Assembly (NCBI RefSeq): GCF_016894385.1
Contig: NZ_CP069811.1
Span: forward strand, 1,526,501-1,590,500
From: Cupriavidus oxalaticus
GTDB taxonomy: Bacteria > Pseudomonadota > Gammaproteobacteria > Burkholderiales > Burkholderiaceae
Length of the DNA stretch: 64,000 nt
Direction: 5' to 3'
Shown here piece after piece: positions 1-9,142 of this stretch (the first letter of the stretch is position 1; each line of letters opens with the position of its first letter). The notes under the pieces are model-generated. The model did no database searches. It saw nothing but the letters and a program-made list of their open reading frames with translations, and had not been told where the DNA came from. The position numbers and the translations under genes were made by a program.

Positions 1-2987
1 CCGGCCGCAGGCGCGTCGAGTTGCGGATATTGCACGGCCAGCAGCGTCGCCTTGTGTTCGGCGCCCCAGCGCCGGTAGCATGCGCGCGCCACCGCCAGGT
101 GCTGCCGCGCCGCCGTATGCAGGCCGTGCCGCGCGCACAGCATGCCGGCCAGTTCGTGCGCCAGCGCCTGCTCATGCACGAAGCCCGCGGCGGCGGCGGC
201 CTCGGCCGACTGCTCCAGGCAGGCCAGCGCGCGCAGCGGATCGCCTTCCGCCTGCGCCAGCGCGGCATCGGCCAGCAACAGCTTGCTGCGGAACGTCAGC
301 GGGTTGAGCGCAGCCCAGCGCGCGAAGCAGGCGCGGTGCGCGGCGATGTCGGCGGCGGCCTGCGGCGCCTGGGCGTGCGCCAGCGCAAGGCTGAGGTACA
401 GGCGGCAGTCGGCCACGTTGATATGCGCCGGCGCGGACCAGATCAGCTTCTCGGCATGGCGCAGGTTGTGCACCGCTTGCGCCCACTGCCCCAGGAACAC
501 CGCTGCCATGCCGTCGTACAGGTAGATCCGGAAGCGGGCCGGCAGCGAGTTGCTGCGTGCCAGCCGCTGTGCTGCGGTTCCGCAGCGTGCGGCTTCCTCC
601 TGCCACCCGCTGCTTTCGCCACCCTCGCCGCCCTTGCCACCTTCGTCGCCCACGCGCAGCCGCTGCACGAAATGCAGCTGCGAATGCAGGATCAGCTCGC
701 TGTCCCGGTACCGGACCTGGCGCGTCAGCGCCAGGCCGCGCGCGATCTCTTCCGCCACCAGGCACAGCTGCTCCCCCATGACCAGCAGGTCCGACGCGAT
801 ATGGCTGCAGGCATGGCAAGCCATGCCGATGTCGCCGGAGGCGCGCCCCAGCGTCACGGCTTGCTGTGCGTGGCCCAGGGCATATGACAGCGGACGCGTC
901 CAGGCGCTGACCTGGTCCAGCGCGACCAGGGTGGCGATGCGTCCCGCTTCATACCTATGGTGGTCGATCAGCGCCATCGCCGCCTGCCCGTACGCGAATC
1001 CGTCCTCGTACGCCTCGTACAGGCTGGCGATCAACACGCCAAACCATGACAGGCCATACGGAGACTCCGGCGTCGCGCCATGGCCGAGGGTCAGCTCGAC
1101 CATCCTGGCCACGTGCAGGAAGCTGATGCCATCGCGCACGGACAGCGAAGAATTCAGCGTGGAGAGCAGCCCCATCACGGCGTGGATGCGCGGGTCTCCG
1201 GTGGCGGGCAGCGACGCCAGGCTGGCGATCGGGCGCGTGCCCAGCGCGGCGCGCACGGCGTCACAGGCATCACGCATGCGCTGCGCGGACGGCGCGCGCT
1301 CCAGGTGTACATCGAGCAGCGCGAGCCCGGACAAGGCGGCGTCGATCGCGCCTTCGTCGTCCGAGCGCACGGTCTGCAGGCTGGCGCGCAGACGGTACGC
1401 GGCGGCCTGGTCGAGCGGGCCATGTGCGCGGGCAAGCAGCGCATCGATGCCCTCCGACGCGGCATCGAGCCGGGCCTGTGCCAGCAGGCATTCGCAACGC
1501 AGCAGGTCGACGGCGTAAGCCGGCGCGTAGTGCGTATCCCACCAATCCGGCTGCATCAGCGCCTGTGCCGTGTCCATGTAGTGCAGCGCCTGGCCGATCG
1601 CGCCGGAGCGCCAGGCGCGCCGCCCCGCCGCCAGCAGCACCTCGACGAAGGCCACCCGCTGCGGCATCGGCAACGCCTGGCTGGCCCGGACGTCCACGCG
1701 CTCGATCTGGTTGCAGATCTCGAATGCATGCTCCGCCAGCGTACCGCGCCAGTGTTCGAGCATGATCTGCGCGATGCGCGCGTGCTCCGCCGGACGCGCG
1801 TGCGGCGCGATCATCGAATACGCGGCTTCCAGCACGCGGTCATGCTGGAACGCGTAGCCGCCCGGTGCCTGCACCAGCAAGCCGGCCTCGACGAACGGCT
1901 GCAGCCGGCTGGCCAGCTGTGCGGCGCTGACGTCGGCCACGCGTGCCAGCAGGCCGGCATCGCAGCGCAGTCCCACGCAGGCCAGTTGCTGCAGCAGTCC
2001 GGTACCGGCACGGGGCAGCCTGGCAAAGCGCCGGATCATCAGGTCGGCGACGTCGCCAGGGTAATGCTGGTCGTCGACCCCGGCGGCATGCCAGTCCCAA
2101 CCAGCGCCATCGGCCTGCCTGGCCAGTACGCCGTCGTCGACCAGGGTGCGCAGCAGCTGGCAGGAAAAGAACGGGTTGCCCGCGGTCCTGTCGTGCACGG
2201 CGTGTGCCAGCGCCGCGATACGCGCGGGCGGCTCATCGAGCACGGCGCCGACCAGTTCGGCCAGGTGATCGGGGGCCAGAGGCCCGACGGCGATGCGCGT
2301 GGCCGCCAGCGCGCCGCTGCGGTTGGCATGCCGCAGCCACGAGAAGCGCTGCTCGACATCCTGGCCATGGTCCCGGTACGCGGCGATCAGCAGGATGCCG
2401 CCGGGAGGCTGCAGGGTGAAGGTCTCCAGCAGCGCGATGGTAAGGGCATCGGCCCACTGCAGGTCATCGAGGAACAACACCAGCGGCATGCCCGGCGCGG
2501 CAAAGGCGGCAAAGGTCGCCAGCAGCGCGGCCTGCGCGCGGGCCTGCGCCTGCTGCGCGGGCACGTTGGCCAGCGGCGCCGCAGGGCCCAGCACCCGCCC
2601 GACCTCGGGCACGAGTTCGGCCACCACCCTGCCCTGGCCCGCCAGCATGCCCAGCCAGCGCTCGCGCATTGGCGCAATCGTGGCCGGCGGCGCATCCGGC
2701 AAGCCGAGCGCAAGCGCGTGGATGGCCTGTGCCACAGGCGCATACGGAATATCGGGCTGGAGCTGGTCGCTCTTGCCGGCGGCAATGCGGGCGCCGGTCT
2801 GCGCCGCGGCCTGGCGCGAGAAGGTGTTGGCCAGCGCGGATTTGCCGGCGCCGGCGGCGCCGGCAATCAGCACCAGCTCGGATTTGCCGCCCTGGCACAC
2901 ACGGCCCAGCGCGTCGAAGAGCAGTGCCATCTCGCGGGCGCGCCCGACCAGGCGCACCGGGTCCTGCAGCGCCGGCTTGTCCGTCAC
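1..2987 (-). CDS. AAA-ATPase signalling protein (probable ATPase/histidine kinase), 3' part outside window
   Basis: About 995 codons are visible and open; I checked the frame for stops and found none. The GTG start at 2987 overlaps the stop of the upstream response regulator by 4 bases, so the two genes are translationally coupled. The N-terminal region is an AAA_16-type ATPase: Walker A GAAGAGKS at residues 43-50 and a Walker B of the form LVLFLDDLQWAD. The long helical middle ends near the window edge in a Y-RRWGA-x-HKA-like stretch. I know this stretch from large multidomain ATPase/GAF/histidine kinase proteins, so a GAF plus kinase end beyond position 1 is expected but not seen. A LuxR-type end is the alternative. 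Likely partner: the FixJ-type regulator just upstream. Confidence 0.75.
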   Translation of the reverse strand, partial: MTDKPALQDPVRLVGRAREMALLFDALGRVCQGGKSELVLIAGAAGAGKSALANTFSRQAAAQTGARIAAGKSDQLQPDIPYAPVAQAIHALALGLPDAPPATIAPMRERWLGMLAGQGRVVAELVPEVGRVLGPAAPLANVPAQQAQARAQAALLATFAAFAAPGMPLVLFLDDLQWADALTIALLETFTLQPPGGILLIAAYRDHGQDVEQRFSWLRHANRSGALAATRIAVGPLAPDHLAELVGAVLDEPPARIAALAHAVHDRTAGNPFFSCQLLRTLVDDGVLARQADGAGWDWHAAGVDDQHYPGDVADLMIRRFARLPRAGTGLLQQLACVGLRCDAGLLARVADVSAAQLASRLQPFVEAGLLVQAPGGYAFQHDRVLEAAYSMIAPHARPAEHARIAQIMLEHWRGTLAEHAFEICNQIERVDVRASQALPMPQRVAFVEVLLAAGRRAWRSGAIGQALHYMDTAQALMQPDWWDTHYAPAYAVDLLRCECLLAQARLDAASEGIDALLARAHGPLDQAAAYRLRASLQTVRSDDEGAIDAALSGLALLDVHLERAPSAQRMRDACDAVRAALGTRPIASLASLPATGDPRIHAVMGLLSTLNSSLSVRDGISFLHVARMVELTLGHGATPESPYGLSWFGVLIASLYEAYEDGFAYGQAAMALIDHHRYEAGRIATLVALDQVSAWTRPLSYALGHAQQAVTLGRASGDIGMACHACSHIASDLLVMGEQLCLVAEEIARGLALTRQVRYRDSELILHSQLHFVQRLRVGDEGGKGGEGGESSGWQEEAARCGTAAQRLARSNSLPARFRIYLYDGMAAVFLGQWAQAVHNLRHAEKLIWSAPAHINVADCRLYLSLALAHAQAPQAAADIAAHRACFARWAALNPLTFRSKLLLADAALAQAEGDPLRALACLEQSAEAAAAAGFVHEQALAHELAGMLCARHGLHTAARQHLAVARACYRRWGAEHKATLLAVQYPQLDAPAA

Positions 2988-3643
2988 TGCCCGACCTGGC
3001 AGAGGCCGAGTTGCTGTGCCATCAGCACCAGTTCGGCAAAGGTGCGCGCCTTCATCTTGCGCATGGCTTGCCCGCGATGGATCTTGACCGTCACCTCGCT
3101 GATGCCGATCCCGGCCGCGATCTGCTTGTTCAGCAGGCCGGACACCGCCAGGCCCATGACCTCGGCCTCGCGCGGCGAAAGGGTCTCGTAGCTGGCGCGC
3201 AATTCGTCGGCCTTGCGCGCGCCTTCTCGGCGCAGGCGGTCCTTGGCCAGTGCGGCGCTCACCGCGTCGAGCAGGTCCTGGTCGCGGTACGGCTTGGGAA
3301 TGAAGTCCACGGCGCCCGCCTTCATCGCGGCCACGCTCATCGCGATGTCGCCGTAGCCCGTCATGAAGATGATGGGCAGCGGCACGCCCATGCGCGCCAG
3401 CCGGCCCTGCAGGTCCAGGCCGCTGGGGCCGCGCAGCCTGACGTCGAGCACCAGGCAGCACGGCGTATCCGGCAACGGAAAGGCGAGCAGCTCGGCGGCG
3501 GACTCGAACAGCACCGCGCCCAGGCCGACCGAGCGGAACAGGTTGCCGAGCGCATGGCGCACGCCGGCGTCGTCGTCGACGACCAGTACGGTCGCGTCAT
3601 CGCAGGCACTGTCGTCGGCAGGCTCCAGGCTTTGGGATGTCAC
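2984..3643 (-). CDS. FixJ/NarL-type response regulator
   Basis: 219 residues: an N-terminal receiver (acidic DDD at 23-25, phosphoacceptor Asp67 in LVLDVRL, conserved Lys in FIPKPY) and a C-terminal LuxR-type helix-turn-helix (LSPREAEVMGLAVSGLLNKQIA). I chose the GTG at 3643 because GGAG lies 8 bases upstream; an ATG at 3688 would add 15 residues but has no ribosome binding site. It overlaps the ATPase gene by 4 bases and diverges from the hydrolase/amidohydrolase operon. That makes it the natural candidate to control that operon (inference). Confidence 0.9.
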   Translation of the reverse strand: MTSQSLEPADDSACDDATVLVVDDDAGVRHALGNLFRSVGLGAVLFESAAELLAFPLPDTPCCLVLDVRLRGPSGLDLQGRLARMGVPLPIIFMTGYGDIAMSVAAMKAGAVDFIPKPYRDQDLLDAVSAALAKDRLRREGARKADELRASYETLSPREAEVMGLAVSGLLNKQIAAGIGISEVTVKIHRGQAMRKMKARTFAELVLMAQQLGLCQVGQ

Positions 3644-3982
3644 GGTCTGATCTCCAGTGCACGCGTGCGTGGCCGCATGAGCTGCCATGAGCAGCGGATT
3701 ATAACCAGCAGGCCGCCATCTGCAATGACCGCCATTTCAGCATGGGGAGATGTACAGATCACTCATACCATGGTGTTAGTCCTGCAGGTCCGGACAGGCG
3801 CTGGCGCCGAAACGCTGGCCCACTTCCGATGCAATCGCCGCCGGGCCGACTAATACCATCATGCAATGGCGATTCCTGCGCTTGCCGTCTAGTCTTCTTA
3901 TCCGGGCCGCGCTGCCGTGCTGCCTGCCGGCGGCCGCCGTCCGCCTGCGCTCATCCCCCCTTTTGTCCCGAGGATCGACACC
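3644..3982. promoter_or_regulatory. Divergent intergenic region between response regulator and hydrolase operon
   Basis: 339 bases without a gene that I can support. It must carry the promoters of both the leftward two-component genes and the rightward operon. I see no convincing -35/-10 pair or long dyad. A GAGG ribosome binding site at 3970-3973 serves the gene starting at 3983. Open frames crossing it have no family resemblance. Confidence 0.5.
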
Positions 3983-4669
3983 ATGTCCAACCCGAAGCTC
4001 GAAGTCCTGACCCCGCAAAACAGCCAGCTGATCATCATTGACCACCAGCCGCAGATGGCCTTCGGGGTGCAGTCGATGGACCGGCAGGCCATGAAGAACA
4101 ACGTCGTCGGCCTGGCCAAGGCCGCAAAGATCTTCAATATCCCGACCACCATCACCACGGTCGAAAGTGAATCGTTCTCCGGTTACACCTATCCCGAGCT
4201 GCTCGACGTGTTCCCCGGCCAGAAGACGCTGGAGCGCACCTCGATGAACTCGTGGGACGACCAGAAGGTCCGCGACGCGCTCAAGGCCAACGGCCGCAAC
4301 AAGGTGATCGTGGCCGGCCTGTGGACCGAGGTCTGCAACACCACCTTCGCGCTGTGCGCGATGCTGGAAGGCAACTACGAGATCTACATGGTGGCCGATG
4401 CCTCCGGCGGCACCAGCAAGGAAGCGCACGACTATGCCATGCAGCGCATGGTCCAGGCCGGCGCGGTGCCGGTGACCTGGCAGCAGGTGCTGCTGGAATG
4501 GCAGCGCGACTGGGCCCACCGCGACACCTATGACGCCGTGATGAAGCTGGTCAAGGAACATTCCGGCGCCTATGGCATGGGCGTCGACTACGCTTACACC
4601 ATGGTGCACAAGGCGCCCCAGCGCACCGCCACGCCGCACGAGTCGGCCGCACCGGTGCCGGCGCGCTGA
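3983..4669 (+). CDS. YcaC-like isochorismatase-family cysteine hydrolase
   Basis: 228 residues of the isochorismatase-like fold. Asp20 (LIIIDHQP) and Cys118 (WTEVCN) sit where YcaC-type enzymes carry their catalytic Asp and Cys. The ATG at 3983 has GAGG nine bases upstream; an upstream in-frame start at 3917 would add a low-complexity Pro/Arg leader and is unlikely. Members hydrolyse amides or related C-N bonds, but most YcaC-like proteins have no proven substrate. It heads an operon with a Tat-exported amidohydrolase, DoxX, MFS and XapX proteins, a set that suggests turnover of a small amide-like compound. The substrate cannot be read from sequence. Confidence 0.85.
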   Translation: MSNPKLEVLTPQNSQLIIIDHQPQMAFGVQSMDRQAMKNNVVGLAKAAKIFNIPTTITTVESESFSGYTYPELLDVFPGQKTLERTSMNSWDDQKVRDALKANGRNKVIVAGLWTEVCNTTFALCAMLEGNYEIYMVADASGGTSKEAHDYAMQRMVQAGAVPVTWQQVLLEWQRDWAHRDTYDAVMKLVKEHSGAYGMGVDYAYTMVHKAPQRTATPHESAAPVPAR

Positions 4670-4751
4670 TCGTTGCATCGGCCGGAAGGGGAGCGGTCAG
4701 CCCGACCCGGCCGATGCACTACCTGCTGGATTTCCTGGACTCGAACCCTGT

Positions 4752-6692
4752 ATGTCTGTCACCCGCCGGCAATTCATCGCTTCGGCCGCCGCCCTGGGCG
4801 CGGCAGCTTCTTCGGAGATCTTCGCCATGACACCTGGCAATTCCCCCGACCTCATCCTCGTCAACGGCAAGTTCACCACGCTCGACAAGTCCAACCCGCA
4901 GGCAGACGCCGTCGCCATCCGCGACGGGCGCTTCGTGGCCGTCGGCACGCGCCAGGACGTGATGAAGCTGGCCGGCGCGCAGACGCAGGTCGTGGACCTG
5001 AACGGCCGGCGGGCCATTCCCGGGCTGATCGACAGCCACATGCACATCATCCGCGGCGGCCTGAACTACAACATGGAGCTGCGCTGGGACGGCGTGCGCT
5101 CGCTGGCCGATGCCATGCGCATGCTCAGGGACCAGGTCGCGCGCACGCCCGCGCCGCAATGGGTGCGCGTGGTCGGCGGCTTCACCGAGCACCAGTTCGC
5201 CGAGAAGCGGCTGCCGACCATCGACGAACTGAATGCGGTGGCGCCCGATACCCCGGTATTCATCCTGCACCTGTACGACCGCGCCATCCTCAACGGCGCG
5301 GCGCTGCGCGCGGTCGGCTATACCAAGGACACGCCCAACCCGCCGGGCGGCGAGATCGTGCGCGATGCGCGCGGCAATCCCACCGGCCTGCTGCTGGCCA
5401 AGCCGAACGCCACCATCCTGTACGCGACGCTGGCCAAGGGCCCCAAGCTGCCGCCCGAATACCAGAAGAACTCGACGCGCCACTTCATGCGCGAGGTCAA
5501 CCGGCTGGGCGTGACCGGCGTGATCGACGCGGGCGGCGGCTACCAGAACTATCCCGAGGACTACAGCATCATCGAGGAGCTGCACAAGGACGGGCAGCTG
5601 ACGGTGCGGCTGGCGTACAACCTGTTCACGCAGAAGCCCAAGGAAGAACTGAGCGACTTCAAGACCTGGACCGCCAAGGTCAAGCCGGGCCAGGGCGACG
5701 ACCTCTACCGCCACAACGGCGCCGGCGAAATGCTGGTCTACACCGCGGCCGACTTCGAAGACTTCCGCGTCGAGCGCCCCGACATGGTGCCGTCGATGGA
5801 GGCCGACCTGGAGCCGGTGATCCGCCTGCTGGCGGAAAAGCGCTGGCCGTGGCGGCTGCATGCCACCTACGACCAGACCATCTCCCGTGCGCTCGATGTC
5901 TATGAAAAGGTCGCGAAGGACATCCCGTTCACCGGCCTGAACTGGTTCTTCGACCACGCCGAGACCATCTCGGACCGCAACATCGACCGCATCGCCGCGC
6001 TCGGCGGCGGCATCGCCGTGCAGCACCGCATGGCCTATCAGGGCGAGTACTTTGTCGAGCGCTACGGCGCACGCGCCGCCGAGGCCACGCCGCCCGTGAA
6101 GAAGATGCTGGAAAAAGGCGTCAAGGTCGGCGCCGGCACCGATGCCACGCGCGTGGCCTCGTACAACCCGTGGGTGTCGCTGTACTGGCTCACCACCGGC
6201 AAGACCGTGGGCGGCATGGCGATGTACCCGCAGGCCAACCTGCTCGACCGCGAGACCGCGCTGCGGCTGTGGACCGAGGCCAACACGTGGTTCTCGTCGG
6301 AAGTCGGCAAGAAGGGCCAGATCAAGGCGGGCCAGCTCGCCGACCTGGCGGTGCTGTCGGCCGATTACTTCAGCGTGCCCGGCGACGAGATCCAGGACAT
6401 CACCGCGGTGCTGACCATCCTGGGCGGCAAGGTGGTCTATGGCGATGCCGACTTCAGCAAGCTGTCGCCGGCGCTGCCTGCGCCGATGCCGGACTGGTCG
6501 CCGGTGCGCCACGTGGGCGGCTACCAGCCGCGGCCGGAAGCGCGCAAGCTGGCGCTGAACACGGCGTGCGGGTGCGCGAGTTCGTGCGGCGTCCATGGCC
6601 ATGCGCACGCCAGGGCCTGGACCGCCGGCGTGCCGGCCTCGGACGAGAGCACGTTCTGGGGCGCGCTGGGCTGCTCGTGCTGGGCGTTCTGA
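4752..6692 (+). CDS. Tat-exported YtcJ-type amidohydrolase with Cys/His-rich tail
   Basis: 646 residues. The N-terminus has a twin-arginine signal (TRRQFI followed by an Ala-rich stretch), so export to the periplasm is likely. The core is a metal-dependent amidohydrolase: the HxH motif in PGLIDSHMHI, later metal-site regions around FFDHAET and GAGTDATRVAS, and a closing strand ILGGKVVYGD typical of YtcJ-type enzymes. After the domain ends there is an unusual tail of about 45 residues containing CGCASSCGVHGHAHA and ending GCSCWAF. That tail looks metal-binding or redox-active and is not part of the catalytic fold. It follows the YcaC-like hydrolase and precedes a DoxX gene. Substrate unknown. 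Confidence 0.85.
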   Translation: MSVTRRQFIASAAALGAAASSEIFAMTPGNSPDLILVNGKFTTLDKSNPQADAVAIRDGRFVAVGTRQDVMKLAGAQTQVVDLNGRRAIPGLIDSHMHIIRGGLNYNMELRWDGVRSLADAMRMLRDQVARTPAPQWVRVVGGFTEHQFAEKRLPTIDELNAVAPDTPVFILHLYDRAILNGAALRAVGYTKDTPNPPGGEIVRDARGNPTGLLLAKPNATILYATLAKGPKLPPEYQKNSTRHFMREVNRLGVTGVIDAGGGYQNYPEDYSIIEELHKDGQLTVRLAYNLFTQKPKEELSDFKTWTAKVKPGQGDDLYRHNGAGEMLVYTAADFEDFRVERPDMVPSMEADLEPVIRLLAEKRWPWRLHATYDQTISRALDVYEKVAKDIPFTGLNWFFDHAETISDRNIDRIAALGGGIAVQHRMAYQGEYFVERYGARAAEATPPVKKMLEKGVKVGAGTDATRVASYNPWVSLYWLTTGKTVGGMAMYPQANLLDRETALRLWTEANTWFSSEVGKKGQIKAGQLADLAVLSADYFSVPGDEIQDITAVLTILGGKVVYGDADFSKLSPALPAPMPDWSPVRHVGGYQPRPEARKLALNTACGCASSCGVHGHAHARAWTAGVPASDESTFWGALGCSCWAF

Positions 6693-6714
6693 CCTTAGCC
6701 AACCGAGACCGGCC

Positions 6715-7155
6715 ATGCCTGAACCGATGACTTCCGTTCCCCAGGCGTCCACCGGCACCGCCGGCCTGCCGCGCTGGATGCACTGGCTGGCCCTGCTGCT
6801 GCTGTGCGCGGCCTACCTGCAGGGCGGCCTGTTCAAGCTGGCCGACTTTGCCGGCGCGGTGGCCGAGATGCGGCACTTCGGGCTGCATCCGCCGGTGCCG
6901 ATGGCAATCGGCATCATCGTGCTCGAGCTGGGCGCCTGCGCCATGATCCTGCTGGGCTGGTGGCGCTGGCTGGGCGCGCTGGCGCTGGCGGCGTTCACCG
7001 TCGGCGCGACCTTTATCGCCAACCGCTTCTGGGAAGTCCCGCCAGAAGCCCGCTTCATGATGACCAACGCGTTCTTCGAGCACCTCGGCCTGGCCGGCGG
7101 CTTCCTGCTGGTGGCCTGGCACGATCTGCGCGAGCGCGCATCCAGGCATGGTTGA
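6715..7155 (+). CDS. DoxX-family membrane protein
   Basis: 146 residues with four hydrophobic segments: one near residues 20-40 containing the early GGLFKLADF motif, then about 58-75, 78-97 and 118-136. This is the DoxX layout. DoxX proteins are small inner-membrane subunits often linked to quinone or redox functions; the exact role here is unknown. The gene lies 22 bases after the amidohydrolase and 5 bases before the MFS gene, so it is within the operon. The start at 6715 gives the expected family length; longer upstream frames are Arg/Pro-rich and unlikely. Confidence 0.8.
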   Translation: MPEPMTSVPQASTGTAGLPRWMHWLALLLLCAAYLQGGLFKLADFAGAVAEMRHFGLHPPVPMAIGIIVLELGACAMILLGWWRWLGALALAAFTVGATFIANRFWEVPPEARFMMTNAFFEHLGLAGGFLLVAWHDLRERASRHG

Positions 7156-7160
7156 CCAAG

Positions 7161-8792
7161 ATGGCTGAGCAAGCAACGGACTCCCCTTCCCGCCCCGCCG
7201 GCGGCGGCACCTTCGCACCACTGGCGCAGGCCACGTTTGCCGTGCTGTGGGCGGCCACCATCCTCGGCAACGTCGGCAGCTTCATGCGCGACGTGGCCAG
7301 CGCGTGGCTGGCCACCGACCTGTCTTCGTCGCCGGCCGCGGTCGCCACGATCCAGGCTGCGGCGACATTGCCGGTGTTCCTGTTGGCGATCCCGGCCGGC
7401 GTGCTGTCCGACATCCTCGACCGGCGCCGCTTCCTGATCGCGATCCAGATCGGGCTGGCGCTGGTCAGCGGCACGCTGATGATGCTGGCCTGGCGCAATG
7501 CGCTGACGATCGAGATCCTGATCGGCATGGCTTTCCTGGGCGGCATCGGCGCGGCGCTGATGGGGCCGACGTGGCAGTCGATCGTGCCCGAGCTGGTGCC
7601 GCAGCACGAACTCAAGCGCGCGGTCGCGCTCAACGCGCTGGGTGTCAACATCGCCCGCGCCATCGGCCCTGCCATGGGCGGCCTGCTGCTCGCGGCGTTC
7701 GGCGCGGCCGTCACGTATGGCATGGACCTGCTCAGCTATGTCTTCGTGGTCGCCGCGCTGCTGTGGTGGAAACGCCCGGCGCGCGCGGCCGACCCGCTGC
7801 GCGAGCATTTCCTGGGCGCGTTCCGCGCCGGGCTGCGCTTTACCCGCGCCCATAGCAAGCTGCATGTCGTGCTGGCGCGGGCCGCGGTGCACTTTGCCTT
7901 CGGCAGCAGCATCTGGGCGCTGTTGCCGCTGGTGGCCAGGCAATTGCTGAAAGGCGGCGCCAGCCTCTATGGCGTGTTGCTGGGCGCAGTCGGGCTGGGC
8001 GCGATCCTCGGCGCACTGGTCATGCCGCGGCTGCAGCGGCGGCTGGACGCCGACGGGCTGATGCTGCTGTCTGCCATCACCACCGCGGTGGTGATGGCCG
8101 GGCTATGCGTGGCGCCGCCCGTCTGGATCGCACTGTTGCTGCTGCTGTTCCTGGGCGCGGCCTGGATCATCGCGCTGACGACGCTGGGCGGCGTGGCGCA
8201 GGCGATCCTGCCCAACTGGGTACGCGGCCGCGCGCTCGCGGTCTACCAGATGGTGTTCAACGGCGCGATGGCGGCGGGCAGCCTGGTGTGGGGCTTTGTC
8301 GCGCAGGCGCTGGGCACGCCCGGCGGGCTGCTGGTGGCGGCGGCCGGCATGCTGGCGGCAGCGCTGCTGCTGCACCGGCTGCGCCTGCCGCGCGGCGAAG
8401 AGGACCTGGGGCCGGCACGGCACTGGCCCGAACCCGAAGGCGCCGCCGATATCGCGCATGACCGCGGCCCGGTCATGATCCTGATCGAGTACTGCGTGCG
8501 CGCGCCAGACCGCGACGCCTTCCTGCGCGCGGTCCACCAGCTTTCCGAAGAACGGCTGCGCGACGGCGCCTTCAACTGGGGGGTGATGGAAGACCCGGCC
8601 GACCCCGAGCTGCTGACAGAGTGGTTCCTGGTCGAATCGTGGGCCGAGCATTTGCGCCAGCACGAGCGCGTGCCGCATGCCGATGCCGACCTGCAGCGCG
8701 AGGTCACCCGCTTCCATGTCGGCGACAAGCCGCCGCGCGTGCGGCACCTGCTCGGCGTTGGATTGCCGCCTGCCCCAGCGGCGCATCACTGA
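7161..8792 (+). CDS. MFS_3 (EntS-like) exporter with C-terminal monooxygenase-like domain
   Basis: 543 residues. Residues 20-425 form a major-facilitator transporter of the transmembrane secretion effector (MFS_3, EntS-like) type, with DILDRRRFLI after an early helix. From about residue 439 comes a soluble stretch (MILIEYCVRAPDRDAFL, later EWFLVESWAEHLRQHERV) that reads like an antibiotic-biosynthesis-monooxygenase (ABM) ferredoxin-like domain. The ABM-like tail is known in some members of the family. Role: probable proton-driven export of a small molecule made or cleared by this operon (inference). Confidence 0.8.
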   Translation: MAEQATDSPSRPAGGGTFAPLAQATFAVLWAATILGNVGSFMRDVASAWLATDLSSSPAAVATIQAAATLPVFLLAIPAGVLSDILDRRRFLIAIQIGLALVSGTLMMLAWRNALTIEILIGMAFLGGIGAALMGPTWQSIVPELVPQHELKRAVALNALGVNIARAIGPAMGGLLLAAFGAAVTYGMDLLSYVFVVAALLWWKRPARAADPLREHFLGAFRAGLRFTRAHSKLHVVLARAAVHFAFGSSIWALLPLVARQLLKGGASLYGVLLGAVGLGAILGALVMPRLQRRLDADGLMLLSAITTAVVMAGLCVAPPVWIALLLLLFLGAAWIIALTTLGGVAQAILPNWVRGRALAVYQMVFNGAMAAGSLVWGFVAQALGTPGGLLVAAAGMLAAALLLHRLRLPRGEEDLGPARHWPEPEGAADIAHDRGPVMILIEYCVRAPDRDAFLRAVHQLSEERLRDGAFNWGVMEDPADPELLTEWFLVESWAEHLRQHERVPHADADLQREVTRFHVGDKPPRVRHLLGVGLPPAPAAHH

Positions 8793-8818
8793 TCCTCATT
8801 CTTGCTGGAGGCTTTCCG

Positions 8819-9097
8819 ATGAAGCTTTACCTTGTCTCCCTCGGCGCCGGCATCCTCGTCGGCATCATCTACGCGCTGATGCAGGTCCGTTCGCCGGCGC
8901 CGCCCGTGGTGGCGCTGATCGGCCTGCTCGGCATGCTGATCGGCGAACAGGTGGTGCCGCCGATCAAGCGCCTGCTCGCCGGCGAGCCGGTCACCATTGC
9001 ATGGTTCCATTCGGAATGCGTGCCCAAGATCACCGGCGCTCCCGGCCCCACGCTGAACGCCGCCAGCAAGACGCCCGCGGACGACACAACGCACTGA
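8819..9097 (+). CDS. XapX domain protein (DUF1427)
   Basis: 92 residues. Two hydrophobic helices (about residues 4-20 and 28-46) joined by the RSPAPPVVALIGLLGMLIGE signature of XapX/DUF1427 proteins, then a polar tail of about 40 residues. The start at 8819 follows a TGGAGG ribosome binding site at 8805-8810. XapX proteins are small membrane proteins of unknown biochemical role, often next to amidohydrolases and hydrolases as here. Lies in the operon behind the MFS gene. Confidence 0.85.
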   Translation: MKLYLVSLGAGILVGIIYALMQVRSPAPPVVALIGLLGMLIGEQVVPPIKRLLAGEPVTIAWFHSECVPKITGAPGPTLNAASKTPADDTTH

Positions 9098-9142
9098 CCG
9101 GCACCGGTCACGCGCCTGGCTCAAGGGCCTCAGGGAGTCCGT

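Noticed and set aside
1080..3191. 703-codon open frame on the plus strand
   Set aside because: It is codon-aligned antisense to the ATPase gene; its translation is rich in Arg, Gln, His and Gly with no family motif. In GC-rich DNA the antisense of a real gene often stays open.
4719..6758. 679-codon open frame antisense to the amidohydrolase
   Set aside because: Shadow of a clear amidohydrolase; His/Arg/Gln-rich composition and no conserved motif.
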